From JAEUOS01 sp031423955 (GTDB lineage: Bacteria; Pseudomonadota; Gammaproteobacteria; Burkholderiales; JAEUOS01), in contig JANPGJ010000105.1 in NCBI GenBank assembly GCA_031423955.1, positions 1-23,861 on the forward strand: a DNA stretch of 23,861 nucleotides, read 5' to 3'. The notes under the pieces were generated by a model. It was not told the origin of the DNA and searched no databases. It saw only the letters and a program-made list of their open reading frames with translations. This document shows positions 14,169-21,352 of this stretch, piece by piece (position 1 is the first letter of the stretch; every line of letters starts with the position of its first letter). The position numbers and the translations under genes are program-made.

Positions 14169-14975
14169 ATGACCACTGCCCAATCCTTGCCCCGCCCATT
14201 GCGCACCGGGACCCGGATCGCAACATTCGCTCTCAGCGCGATCGTCCCGCTGACCGCTGTCGCGGAACTGACAAATGATCCCCTGCTCGGACCGGGTCTG
14301 CGCTCGCGGCCGGCCTACGATGGCTCGGCGTCGCAACAGGTCGAGCTGGTCCCGGTGGTGCGCTATCTCGGCCAGCCCTTGTTCGTGCGCTCGACCCAGG
14401 GCGTGCTCGAAGCCGGTCTGCGGATCGAACTTGCCACCGGGCTGCATGCCGGCATGCAGCTCGCTTATGAACCGGGGCGCAAGGCGGGCGACGCCGACTT
14501 CCTCAAGAACCGCAATGTTGCCGGCATTGCCACCGGCGCTTCCTGGGGCCTGCAATTGGAATGGGACCACACATTCGGCCCGATGCCGGTCACGCTGCTG
14601 GCGCGATTGCGACAGCATACCGAATCGGCGCGCGGCGCCCAGGCCGACCTGCGTCTGAGCGCAGGCGTTTTCCATAGCGGACGCGTATCCGCGGGCGTGT
14701 TTGCGCAGGCCACCTGGGCCAACGCGAAGTCGACCGATTCTTTCTATGGCATCACAGCGCAGCAAGCCGCCGCAACCGGGTTGCCAATGTACAGGCCGGG
14801 CGGCGGATTATTGTTCGGCAGCGCCGGCTTGCTCTGGTCGGTCGACCTGACCCGCAACTGGATCGTGGTCGGCAGCATGGAGGCGCGGCGCTTGCGCGGC
14901 GATGGCGCCGGCAGCCCGCTTTCGGAACGGGCATCAAACTACTACGCGAGTGCCGGCCTTGCCTACCATTTTTGA
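14169..14975 (+). CDS. MipA/OmpV-family outer-membrane protein
   Basis: 268 aa. The N-terminus (RTGTRIATFALSAIVPLTAVAEL) is a signal peptide with an Ala-rich cleavage region. The mature part starts DPLLGPGLRSRPAYDGS and consists of alternating amphipathic strands (VELVPVVRYL, LEAGLRIELATG, GLQLEWDHTFGPM). It ends NYYASAGLAYHF with a terminal Phe, typical of outer-membrane beta barrels and of MipA/OmpV proteins, a family with scaffold or porin-like roles in envelope maintenance. The 244 bp upstream contain no gene or clear promoter. Confidence 0.85.
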   Translation: MTTAQSLPRPLRTGTRIATFALSAIVPLTAVAELTNDPLLGPGLRSRPAYDGSASQQVELVPVVRYLGQPLFVRSTQGVLEAGLRIELATGLHAGMQLAYEPGRKAGDADFLKNRNVAGIATGASWGLQLEWDHTFGPMPVTLLARLRQHTESARGAQADLRLSAGVFHSGRVSAGVFAQATWANAKSTDSFYGITAQQAAATGLPMYRPGGGLLFGSAGLLWSVDLTRNWIVVGSMEARRLRGDGAGSPLSERASNYYASAGLAYHF

Positions 14976-15080
14976 GTCGCTTGCCGCGTCGACGCCGGTC
15001 GCTTCCTTGAGGGCTCGTTGCCTTGCTTCGGGTCTCCGGCCTGCGCGTCCCGGAAGACACGACACGAGGGTGCCGGTGTG

Positions 15081-15437
15081 CTAGCGCGCGGCGTGCACCG
15101 GAGCTGTGTCATCAGTGCTCGAATCCTCCGGGGTCGTCGTGGCTCCGGCAGCAGCGCCGCCCAGCGCGCCAGCAGCGGCCCCTAGCGTGGCCCCGACCAG
15201 GACCCCCACCGGACCGGCCACCGCGACGCCAATGGCGGCACCGGTGGCCATGCCGGCTACCACGCCGCCGCCGATCAAAACTGAGGTTGCCTCGCGCTTC
15301 GCATCCACGGGTTCCAGCGGAATCTGCGCCGCAGGATCCGGGTCCTGCGACGGAATGCCGTGGCCTGGCAGGGCCTGCTCGACCAGGTCTTCGTCAATCG
15401 GTAACTTTGTGACCGGCGGGGTGGCGGGTTGGTTCAT
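15081..15437 (-). CDS. Glycine-zipper protein
   Basis: 118 aa. The N-terminal half is polar and acidic (LPIDEDLVEQALPGHGIPSQDPDP). The second half is one long Gly/Ala/Val stretch (residues ~55-100) with GxxxG spacing, as in glycine-zipper domains that insert into membranes or self-associate. The C-terminus is Thr/Ser/Asp-rich. ATG 15437 is used; GGAG lies nine bases upstream, and an in-frame extension with CVFARHLLEQRS looks non-coding. Function is unknown. Confidence 0.65.
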   Translation of the reverse strand: MNQPATPPVTKLPIDEDLVEQALPGHGIPSQDPDPAAQIPLEPVDAKREATSVLIGGGVVAGMATGAAIGVAVAGPVGVLVGATLGAAAGALGGAAAGATTTPEDSSTDDTAPVHAAR

Positions 15438-15823
15438 GGATCTCTGCTCCAGTAGATGACGAGCGAATACGCACAAGGCGCATGCTTCAAACCGATGATG
15501 GATGCTTCAATTCGATGAATCACCTTACGTCCACGATGGTGGGTCCGTCTGTGCGGCAGCGGACCATCATCGATCAATGGCGGTGCCGCTGTTCGCGACT
15601 GCACCGGCTATCATGCGCCGCGCAGCGGCCCAGGCGCCGGCAGCATGTTGCTTCGAACCACAACCCGGGCACATGCCATGTGCCACTGGTGAGGCGCGCA
15701 CTAGCCGGCATCGGATAGCCCTTCATGGCTCACGCCCCGGCGTTTTCGCCAGGCGACTGCCTCGACATCGACTTGTGTGCAGGCGCCGCTCGTGCGCTGC
15801 CAATCAAGCCATGGAAGGAGCGC
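15438..15823. other. Gene-free stretch
   Basis: This 386-bp gap lies between the divergently placed ends of the glycine-zipper and alternative-oxidase genes. Its only visible structure is an imperfect tandem pair, ATGCTTCAAACCGATGA and ATGCTTCAATTCGATGA, near 15482-15517. I see no coding region, promoter or terminator I would defend. Confidence 0.4.
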
Positions 15824-16477
15824 TCAAGTCCCTGATGTCTGCCCGAGAGCGTTGGCAAATCCGTGGTTGACGTCGCGGTGCATGCCCTCGTCGGCGCGCA
15901 CCGCCCGCACCATATCGGCCAGCGTGGCGCCATCGGCCAGCTTCCAGTAGCGCTTGGCAATCGCCGGTGCCGGCGGATTCTGCATGCGGCCGCTTTCGAT
16001 CTCGTCGAGGTAGAGCGTGTAGCTCAGCACCGCCTCTTCCTCGAAGTAGCCGACCAGGCGGTGGGCCGTCCTGCGTGATGCCAGATACAGTAAAAAGTAG
16101 CCGATATAAAAGCTACCCTGCGCCAGCAGCACCACCATCCGCTCGAAGGCGGTTGGCCGGGCGATCTCGACGAAGGCCATCAGGTGCATGCGCTCGTTCT
16201 CGGCCTCGTCCATCAAGGTCCGGATCCAGCCGTCGTCGTCGATCATGCGGCGCAGGCAGTGCAGGTGGGTGATGGTGGCGCCCACCATGCCCGGCACGGC
16301 GGCCACCGTTTCGAGCACCACCGCGCGGTGGCCGTAGCGCTTGGCGAAGAACAGATCGACACCGCAGCGCAGGCATTGCGTGATGAATAGCGCAATGCGG
16401 TCAGAGAGGTCTTGTGGTTGGTGGTGCCGATCAGGTTCGGTTGCGCGCCGCACCAGGGTGGTGGAGTCTGCCGTCAT
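15824..16477 (-). CDS. aox: Alternative oxidase (AOX), ubiquinol oxidase
   Basis: 217 aa. It is a membrane-bound diiron quinol oxidase that reduces O2 to water without proton pumping. All ligand motifs are visible: LETVAAVPGM (Glu56), EAENERMH (Glu95, His98), YFEEEAV (Glu146-148) and ADEGMHRDVNH (Glu197, His200, with His205 in the usual downstream position). The hydrophobic stretch FYIGYFLLYL near 123-132 is the membrane-contact helix. Length fits the short prokaryotic AOX forms. ATG 16477 is chosen because upstream residues do not resemble the family, although no ribosome binding site is clear. AOX offers cyanide- and NO-insensitive respiration. Confidence 0.92.
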   Translation of the reverse strand: MTADSTTLVRRATEPDRHHQPQDLSDRIALFITQCLRCGVDLFFAKRYGHRAVVLETVAAVPGMVGATITHLHCLRRMIDDDGWIRTLMDEAENERMHLMAFVEIARPTAFERMVVLLAQGSFYIGYFLLYLASRRTAHRLVGYFEEEAVLSYTLYLDEIESGRMQNPPAPAIAKRYWKLADGATLADMVRAVRADEGMHRDVNHGFANALGQTSGT

Positions 16478-16672
16478 GGCGCAGTCATTAAGCGCCAGAC
16501 CACATTGCCCAAGTCGCCCGCAGAGGGCATGAAGCCGCCAACCCAAAGCAAACTGAACCGAAGTCCAGGCATGTCTGGCATCGCGAATCGGGCTCCGGCC
16601 GCGCATCGCCGTGTCGCCGTGCTATGCCATTCCACGAGGCCAGGGTCGCGGAAGGCAGTTGCCGGCAGTTCC

Positions 16673-17020
16673 TCATATCGACCTGATCTCGATTTCCGAC
16701 GCTACGGGCATTGGGTTCGGACAGCGCTTGACCCAGGCGACAGCCTCCTCGATGGACGGCAACGCCCAGAGCCAATAGCGGGCGACGAGATCCCCCGCGA
16801 ACGGCCCGTCCATGACGGTGCGCGCCTTCCCGTCGAAGCGCACTCGCTTTCCCTCGCGACTCGGGCGCAGGCCGTCGCAATCCTTCAACACGCCGGCCTT
16901 CTTGAGCTCTTCGTTGAAGACCTCCATTGCGTCCATCGAAGCCTTCATCAGCGAGTCGCCCATCGCCTCCAGGCGAGCCTCCAGGTCGGGGTTGGACTTG
17001 ACCAGAATCATGAACTTCAT
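16673..17020 (-). CDS. YCII-related (DGPF) domain protein
   Basis: 115 aa: MKFMILVKSNPDLEA at the N-terminus, then FNEELKKAGVLKDCDGLRPS, the signature TVMDGPFAG, and ALPSIEEAVAWVKRCPNPM near the end. This is the YCII/DGPF family, small dimeric alpha/beta proteins often encoded with ECF sigma factors or VOC proteins. The last gene of a four-gene minus-strand run, 57 bp after the AHSA1 gene. It ends at IEIRSI, slightly earlier than relatives I recall. Confidence 0.87.
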   Translation of the reverse strand: MKFMILVKSNPDLEARLEAMGDSLMKASMDAMEVFNEELKKAGVLKDCDGLRPSREGKRVRFDGKARTVMDGPFAGDLVARYWLWALPSIEEAVAWVKRCPNPMPVASEIEIRSI

Positions 17021-17077
17021 GTTCAGCTCTTTTCGATTCTACTTCCGCGTCTGTGGACGGCTGATCGCTGCTGCGCT

Positions 17078-17554
17078 TCACTCAACCAGGGCCGCAAGCT
17101 GCTCGGCGCAGGTGACCCAGCCCTCGTGAAATCCCATCTTCTCGTGCGCTTCACGGTCAGCTACCGTCCAATGATGAACGCGCGCGGTGTACTTGGTCTT
17201 CCCTGCATGTGCCTCAAAGCTCAGTTCGACCACCATGAACGGCTTCTCGGATAATTCCCACGCTTGGGTGAATGCGTCGGTAAACACCAACCGCTCGTCC
17301 TTGGCCACCTCCAGATAGACGCCGTGGCCGGGGAATTCCTTGCCCTCGGGACTGTGCATCACGATCAAGCTGGCGCCACCCACGCGCACGTCAAGCTCGA
17401 CTTTCGTTGTCGTCCAAGGCAGTGGCGCAAACCACTGTTTCAAAATCGCGGGATCAGTCCACGCGGCAAAGACTTTCTCTCGCGGCGCGTTGAACATGCG
17501 CTTCAAGATCAAGTCGCGCCCCTCGGTGGTCGTAGTGGCTTTTGCGGTACTCAT
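17078..17554 (-). CDS. SRPBCC / AHSA1-domain protein
   Basis: 158 aa. It has the AHSA1-type START-like fold: LILKRMFNAPREKVFAAWTDPAILKQWFAP at the N-terminus, then VELDVRVGGASLIVMHSPEGKEFPGHGVYLEV and a C-terminal helix (HEKMGFHEGWVTCAEQLAALVE). The domain forms a hydrophobic ligand-binding cavity; the ligand is unknown. AGGA lies ten bases before the ATG. It sits between DUF899 and YCII genes, a grouping typical of these families. Confidence 0.9.
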   Translation of the reverse strand: MSTAKATTTTEGRDLILKRMFNAPREKVFAAWTDPAILKQWFAPLPWTTTKVELDVRVGGASLIVMHSPEGKEFPGHGVYLEVAKDERLVFTDAFTQAWELSEKPFMVVELSFEAHAGKTKYTARVHHWTVADREAHEKMGFHEGWVTCAEQLAALVE

Positions 17555-17593
17555 GACTCTGCATTCCTAATTGTTGGTGGATTCAGGCGGGGT

Positions 17594-18307
17594 TCAGAGG
17601 GCTCGTCGTGTGCCGTAGCTCAAGCTCGGGTACCAGTCACCGCCACGCCCTTCCGGTGTGCTGTCGGGAATCGTCCACAGCGGCATCAGGTCGGGTGCGC
17701 CGCGCGGGTCCTGTCCTGGGTAGGCCGTACTGCCGCCCATCTCGCCGCTCCAGAAGTGGCGAACGCTGCCGTCGCGCCGGGTGAAGACGTTGAAACCAGG
17801 CACATCTGCGTCGTCGGCGCTGACGTAGTCGCGAGTGAATTCGCCCTCAAGGTCCGAGTACAGCCGGAGGTGGTGCCAGCCACGCTCCTTCTTGACCGCC
17901 AGCAGGCGTTCGATGGGCGAGCGCGCCACCATCACCAGCGCGATGCGCTGTTCGACGTCCAGCGCTTCGCCGTCCCACGCGGCCATCAGCGACGTGCACA
18001 TCGGGCAAGGCTGCGCGCGCTTGGGACCGTACATGTAGCTGTAGACCGCCAGCGTCTGTTTGTCTCCAAACAATCCGGAGAACTTGACAGGGCCGTTCTC
18101 GCCGACAAAGGCGTAGTCCTTGGGTACGGCGCCGCCCGCCGGCAGGGCGCGTCGTTGCTCGGCCACGCGCTCGATGTGGCGCCGCAGTTCGATCTCCTCC
18201 GCCAGAAGCGCGTCGCGTGCATGCCGGTAGTCGGCGCTCTCGTTCGGAAAACGCACGTCGTTCCGCCGGGCGAGCTCGATGGCGGATTTGAGTCGGGTCG
18301 TGCTCAT
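17594..18307 (-). CDS. DUF899 (thioredoxin-like) family protein
   Basis: 237 aa. DUF899 pattern: FSGLFGDKQTLAVYSYMYGPK, then the CPMC pair (~100) in QPCPMCTSLMAAWDG, WHHLRLYSDLEGEFTRDY, GFNVFTRRDGSVRHFWSGE and a final LMPLWTIPDSTPEGRG. The fold is thioredoxin-like and CPMC occupies the redox-motif position, so a thiol role is possible but unproven. The start lies 7 bp after the VOC gene stop, so the two are co-transcribed. Confidence 0.92.
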   Translation of the reverse strand: MSTTRLKSAIELARRNDVRFPNESADYRHARDALLAEEIELRRHIERVAEQRRALPAGGAVPKDYAFVGENGPVKFSGLFGDKQTLAVYSYMYGPKRAQPCPMCTSLMAAWDGEALDVEQRIALVMVARSPIERLLAVKKERGWHHLRLYSDLEGEFTRDYVSADDADVPGFNVFTRRDGSVRHFWSGEMGGSTAYPGQDPRGAPDLMPLWTIPDSTPEGRGGDWYPSLSYGTRRAL

Positions 18308-18314
18308 GACGAAC

Positions 18315-18731
18315 TCACGACTTTGGCGCCGTCACGTTGACCATCCACGGCACGCCGAACTTGTCGGTCAGCATGCCGAAAGAAGACGTCCAGAACGACT
18401 TCATCAAGGCCATCGTGACCTTCCCACCTTCAGCCAGTGCCGTGAACACGCGTTTGGCTTCCGCGTCGTCAGCCACCTCGATGGCCAGCGTCATTCCCTT
18501 GAACTCCGCAGCCTTGTCGCCCATGCCGTCATCCGCCATCAGCTGCGTTTCGCCAATACGAAAGTCGGCGTGCATGATCTTTTCCTCGTAGCCGGCGGGT
18601 GGCTTCATGGCCGCATCGGGGCTTTCCTTCCAGCGCATCAACGCAGTGACTTCGGCGCCAACGGACTTGTTGTAGAACTCCAGCGCCTCTTCGCAGTCCC
18701 CGCCGAACGTGATGAGTGATTCAACTTTCAT
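18315..18731 (-). CDS. VOC-family protein, PhnB-like
   Basis: 138 aa: SLITFGGDCEEALEFYNKSVGAEV at the N-terminus, KIMHADFRIGETQLMADDG in the middle and FWTSSFGMLTDKFGVPWMVNV at the end. This is the PhnB subgroup of the vicinal-oxygen-chelate (glyoxalase-like) fold. Such proteins bind a metal or small ligand in a beta-alpha-beta-beta-beta cavity; activity here is unknown. AAGGA lies seven bases before the ATG. It is the first gene of the VOC-DUF899-AHSA1-YCII run. Confidence 0.92.
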   Translation of the reverse strand: MKVESLITFGGDCEEALEFYNKSVGAEVTALMRWKESPDAAMKPPAGYEEKIMHADFRIGETQLMADDGMGDKAAEFKGMTLAIEVADDAEAKRVFTALAEGGKVTMALMKSFWTSSFGMLTDKFGVPWMVNVTAPKS

Positions 18732-19034
18732 GGTGAGTGTCCTTCTTGCAAGTGGTGAGATGAATCGAACAGGTGCAGTGGATCAGATAACCGGCAGCGG
18801 CTCAAGGATGACAGCCCGCAAGCAGATCGATTGACCGCAGCGTCAGCCACGCTGATCGCAAGTGAATGCTGGGCCATCAGTTCGGACAGCGAAAAGGCGC
18901 AGTCGATTCAACGTTCCCCGCGCGGAAATCGGCACAGCTTGGCCGCATTTTTAGCCCAGCTTGTTCTGCTGAGTCCGTTCGTCAGCACACTTTGCCCGAC
19001 CCGGTGAAACCCGACCAGCGCGGATCGGGGTCGA
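18732..19034. other. Gene-free stretch upstream of the VOC operon
   Basis: About 300 bp with no convincing coding region on either strand. It should contain the promoter of the minus-strand VOC-DUF899-AHSA1-YCII run, but I cannot point to a clear -35/-10 pair or repeat. Confidence 0.4.
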
Positions 19035-19062
19035 TCAGGATCGACGTTCCTGACGCGCGGGG

Positions 19063-19269
19063 TTATTGAACGTCAGTCGAACATTGACCGCTGCCACGCC
19101 CTTGAAGAACCAGGAAAGCCGTGGAACGGCCGACCCTTGAATGGACGTCCTGCTTGGGGCGGGCGTCGACGGGACATAAGGGCGGGTGTAGTTCAACTTC
19201 GGATGGGGCATGTAGTAGCGTTCGCTTGATTTCGCGCTTGCGCGGCCGGTCGTTTGAAAGGTCGTTCAC
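19063..19269 (-). CDS. Small hypothetical protein, apparently switching frame
   Basis: GTG 19269 has a strong AGGAG six bases upstream and begins VNDLSNDRPRKREIKRT. The continuous frame ends at 19063 (68 aa), but after about residue 17 it uses rare Leu codons (CTA, CTA, CTA, TTA) unlike its neighbours. From the same point the +1 frame reads YYMPHPKLNYTRPYVPSTPA and runs to a stop at 19035 with codon use normal for this GC-rich DNA. The true product may be the frame-switched one, spanning 19035-19269. No family recognised. Confidence 0.4.
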   Translation of the reverse strand: MNDLSNDRPRKREIKRTLLHAPSEVELHPPLCPVDARPKQDVHSRVGRSTAFLVLQGRGSGQCSTDVQ

Positions 19270-19394
19270 GATTGACTCCTGCTCGATAGGAATGGGGTTC
19301 GAGGATGCTGACGGCGCCGCAACGAGCGCCCCGCGTGGCGCCCGCGCAAGCAAAATCGCCGCACGGTTCCACCACACCTCCGCACTTTTCCGAC

Positions 19395-19946
19395 TCAGCG
19401 CTTGACGCCAGTCATGCGCCTTGGTTCTCCGGCACCGATTTTCCCGTCCGCTCGCGCCGAAAGGTAGGCGTAGAGGTCGAGCACATGCGGCTCCACCCTT
19501 GCGTCGCCCTCCCAGGCGGGCATGATGACCCGGCCGCCTGCGCCGCGTTCGCGCCGCATGATCTGCTCGAGCATGGTGTCGGGCATTGTCGCGCCGTTGT
19601 CCGCCGACGGTCCATCGGCTGGCGCGACGATGCGGTAGCTGGCCAGCACCTTGGCGGCGAAGGCGCGCGGGGTCATGCTGCCGATGCGCGCGACCAGGTC
19701 AGGCGCGAGCGCGGTGCCGGTGCCGCCCGCCCCATGGCAGGCGTTGCAGGTCGCATGGAAGATGCGCCAGCCGGCGTAGGTGCCGCCATCGACACGACCA
19801 TCGACAATCCGATAGTCGCCGGGCATCGGCAGGGCGTCCGGCTGCGCCGCCGCCAGCGGTGCGCTCCACGCTAAGCCCAGCGCCATCGCCCACGCTGCGC
19901 GTCTGAATCCTTGCCAGCTCGTGGCAAGGCTGATCTCTCGCTTCAT
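19395..19946 (-). CDS. c-type cytochrome, class I
   Basis: 183 aa. It has a signal peptide after a basic start (FRRAAWAMALGLAWSAPLAAA, cleavage near residue 34). One haem site CNACH (67-71) follows YAGWRIFHAT, and a plausible distal ligand is Met142 in VIMPAWEG. The C-terminal helix DLYAYLSARADGKIGAGEP is typical of periplasmic monohaem cytochromes c. It probably carries electrons in the periplasm; its partner is unknown. ATG 19946 has AAGG about eight bases upstream. An FNR-type box lies ~64 bp upstream, suggesting oxygen-dependent control. Confidence 0.88.
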   Translation of the reverse strand: MKREISLATSWQGFRRAAWAMALGLAWSAPLAAAQPDALPMPGDYRIVDGRVDGGTYAGWRIFHATCNACHGAGGTGTALAPDLVARIGSMTPRAFAAKVLASYRIVAPADGPSADNGATMPDTMLEQIMRRERGAGGRVIMPAWEGDARVEPHVLDLYAYLSARADGKIGAGEPRRMTGVKR

Positions 19947-20003
19947 CGGATTGCCTTCGCTGCATCCAGTGCCGACATCCTGGCGCATCGCGGAACGCCG
20001 ACG

Positions 20004-20017
20004 TTGAGGGAGATCAA
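20004..20017 (-). promoter_or_regulatory. FNR/Anr/Dnr-type box upstream of the cytochrome c gene
   Basis: TTGAGGGAGATCAA matches the palindromic consensus TTGAT-N4-ATCAA at nine of ten defined positions. Its centre is ~64 bp upstream of the cytochrome start codon, compatible with an activating position near -41.5 of a short-leader transcript. Confidence 0.6.
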
Positions 20018-20159
20018 ACCGAACAGGAATTACTTCGGCCGACGCCAACATGAAGCCGGCAACGCTTGAAATCCAGGCACCCCGCTCCCATTTTGACGAA
20101 CGGCTTTTGATTGCCCCCTGCGAGCAACCCGCTCATCAACCAGAGAAAGGAGTTTGATC

Positions 20160-20390
20160 ATGAATCCGCAATCCCCGACTCCCTCTTCGAGACCCGGTCG
20201 CGCCACCCGCAATGCGCCGCGGCGGTCTGCCGGAATACCTTACATGTCCGAACGGCAAATCCAGGCCTACCTGCTGGCGCGTGACGCCCTGCGGCGTATT
20301 CAGCGGTCGACTTCGCTGGTTGATGCGGCTGTGCATCGGGCGGCGCGCGACTGCCCGCCGCTGTCGCACGAGCGCCGGCGCGGCGGCTGA
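20160..20390 (+). CDS. Small basic hypothetical protein
   Basis: 76 aa, not recognised. It is Arg-, Ser- and Pro-rich at the N-terminus (SPTPSSRPGRATRNAPRR), then has a predicted helical part (MSERQIQAYLLARDALRRIQ). The start is well supported: AAAGGAG lies seven bases before ATG 20160. It converges on the patatin-like gene with a 15-bp gap. It lies divergent from the cytochrome gene, so both could respond to the box at 20004. Confidence 0.55.
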   Translation: MNPQSPTPSSRPGRATRNAPRRSAGIPYMSERQIQAYLLARDALRRIQRSTSLVDAAVHRAARDCPPLSHERRRGG

Positions 20391-20405
20391 GGCCGGCGCT
20401 CGCGG

Positions 20406-20939
20406 CTATCGCTCAAGACGCGCAAACGCCTGCGCCGCCCGCTCGCGCCCGAGATCGATCATTTCCTCGGCCCGCCAGAACTCGAAAAAACCGCAGGCGT
20501 TGCGCGGAATCCCGATCGTCACGTCCGGCGTGTAGGCCGACAGGCAGAGTTGCGAGATCGTCAGCCAGACCTCTTCCCTTGAACTCATGTCGGTGGCCAC
20601 CGCCGTGAAGGCCACAGGCAGGTCCTCGATGACGCAATCGCCGATCAATTCGCGCAGCACGCTCATGATGCGGTCGCCCTTGAACAAGCCGGGCCTGCCG
20701 ATCGCCGGATCGAGCAGTCGCAGCACGTGCATGCGCTCCAGCGCCCGCACCCACTGCGTGTAGACGTCGAGCTTGTCGGCGGCGTAGACGCCGCCCACCA
20801 GGGCGCCAATGGACGCACCCGAAATCGACCGGATGCTGTAGCCGTTGCAGGTCAGCCACTGGATCACGCCGATGTGTGCCAGCCCGCGTGCGCCGCCGCT
20901 GCCGAGAACGAGAGAAACCTTGGTCGATTTTTCAGGCAT
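20406..20939 (-). CDS. Patatin-like phospholipase with internal deletion
   Basis: 177 aa. The N-terminal half is a clear bacterial patatin (RssA/NTE-like): oxyanion-hole GSGGARG (13-19) and nucleophile elbow GASIG (Ser43). The C-terminal 45 residues (LSAYTPDVTIGIPRNACGFFEFWRAEEMIDLGRE) match the end of the same family. The middle, which should carry the AIRAS..P..F segment and the catalytic Asp of the DGG/DGA motif, is absent: REEVWLT joins straight to ISQLCLSAY. The family is usually near 270-300 aa, so roughly 90-100 residues are missing in frame. The lone Ser cannot form the Ser-Asp dyad, so the protein is probably inactive. ATG 20939 is chosen at the usual family N-terminus. Confidence 0.8.
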   Translation of the reverse strand: MPEKSTKVSLVLGSGGARGLAHIGVIQWLTCNGYSIRSISGASIGALVGGVYAADKLDVYTQWVRALERMHVLRLLDPAIGRPGLFKGDRIMSVLRELIGDCVIEDLPVAFTAVATDMSSREEVWLTISQLCLSAYTPDVTIGIPRNACGFFEFWRAEEMIDLGRERAAQAFARLER

Positions 20940-21121
20940 GGTTGGCACAATGATTCGGTGCGCCGCCAATGCTTGACGGCGCCCTCGGGCAAGCCGGTTC
21001 GATGGCCGTTTCCGCCTCAACCGCCGGCCGGCCAATGAGCGCGCGTTGCAATACCGTGTGCGGCAGACCCCGCGGTTCGACAGGCTGCCGGCCGTGGTTG
21101 CACAGGCTTCAGGTGGCGACT

Positions 21122-21155
21122 TCCGGACCGCCCGGGCAAAGCCGGGCGGTCCGGA
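21122..21155 (-). terminator. Strong hairpin downstream of the Hsp20 operon
   Basis: A 14-bp perfect stem (21122-21135 with 21142-21155) around a 6-nt loop lies ~55 bp past the end of the Hsp20 gene run. It lacks a U tract on either strand, so it may work as an RNA-stabilising or rho-assisted terminator. Confidence 0.55.
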
Positions 21156-21208
21156 TGGTCGGGTTGGCGCCGGCCAGGCGATGCGTCCGGCGACGGGTCC
21201 CCGGGCCG

Positions 21209-21352
21209 TCAGGCCGTTTGCACCGCGACACGGCGGACCCGCACTTGATCGGCCTTGGGCAGTTCGACGCTGAAGTCCGCGCGCTGCAGACCGGGCGCTT
21301 CGATGCGCACGATCACCTTGTCGGCATCATCGAACACGTCGGCCGCCGTCAA
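21209..21352 (-). pseudogene. Truncated third Hsp20 gene
   Basis: A 47-codon frame starting TTG (21352), overlapping the preceding Hsp20 stop as TTGA. It reads TAADVFDDADKVIVRIEAPG, then LQRADFSVEL, the first third of an alpha-crystallin domain. It then jumps to PKADQVRVRRVAVQTA, which looks like the extreme C-terminus of an Hsp20 protein. The N-terminal arm and about 60 residues of the domain core are missing, while the frame stays open. It is probably a remnant of a third tandem small-heat-shock gene. Confidence 0.65.

Noticed and set aside
18866..19069. A 67-codon plus-strand frame in the gap upstream of the VOC operon
   Set aside because: No ribosome binding site, irregular composition and no similarity I recognise; it is indistinguishable from chance.
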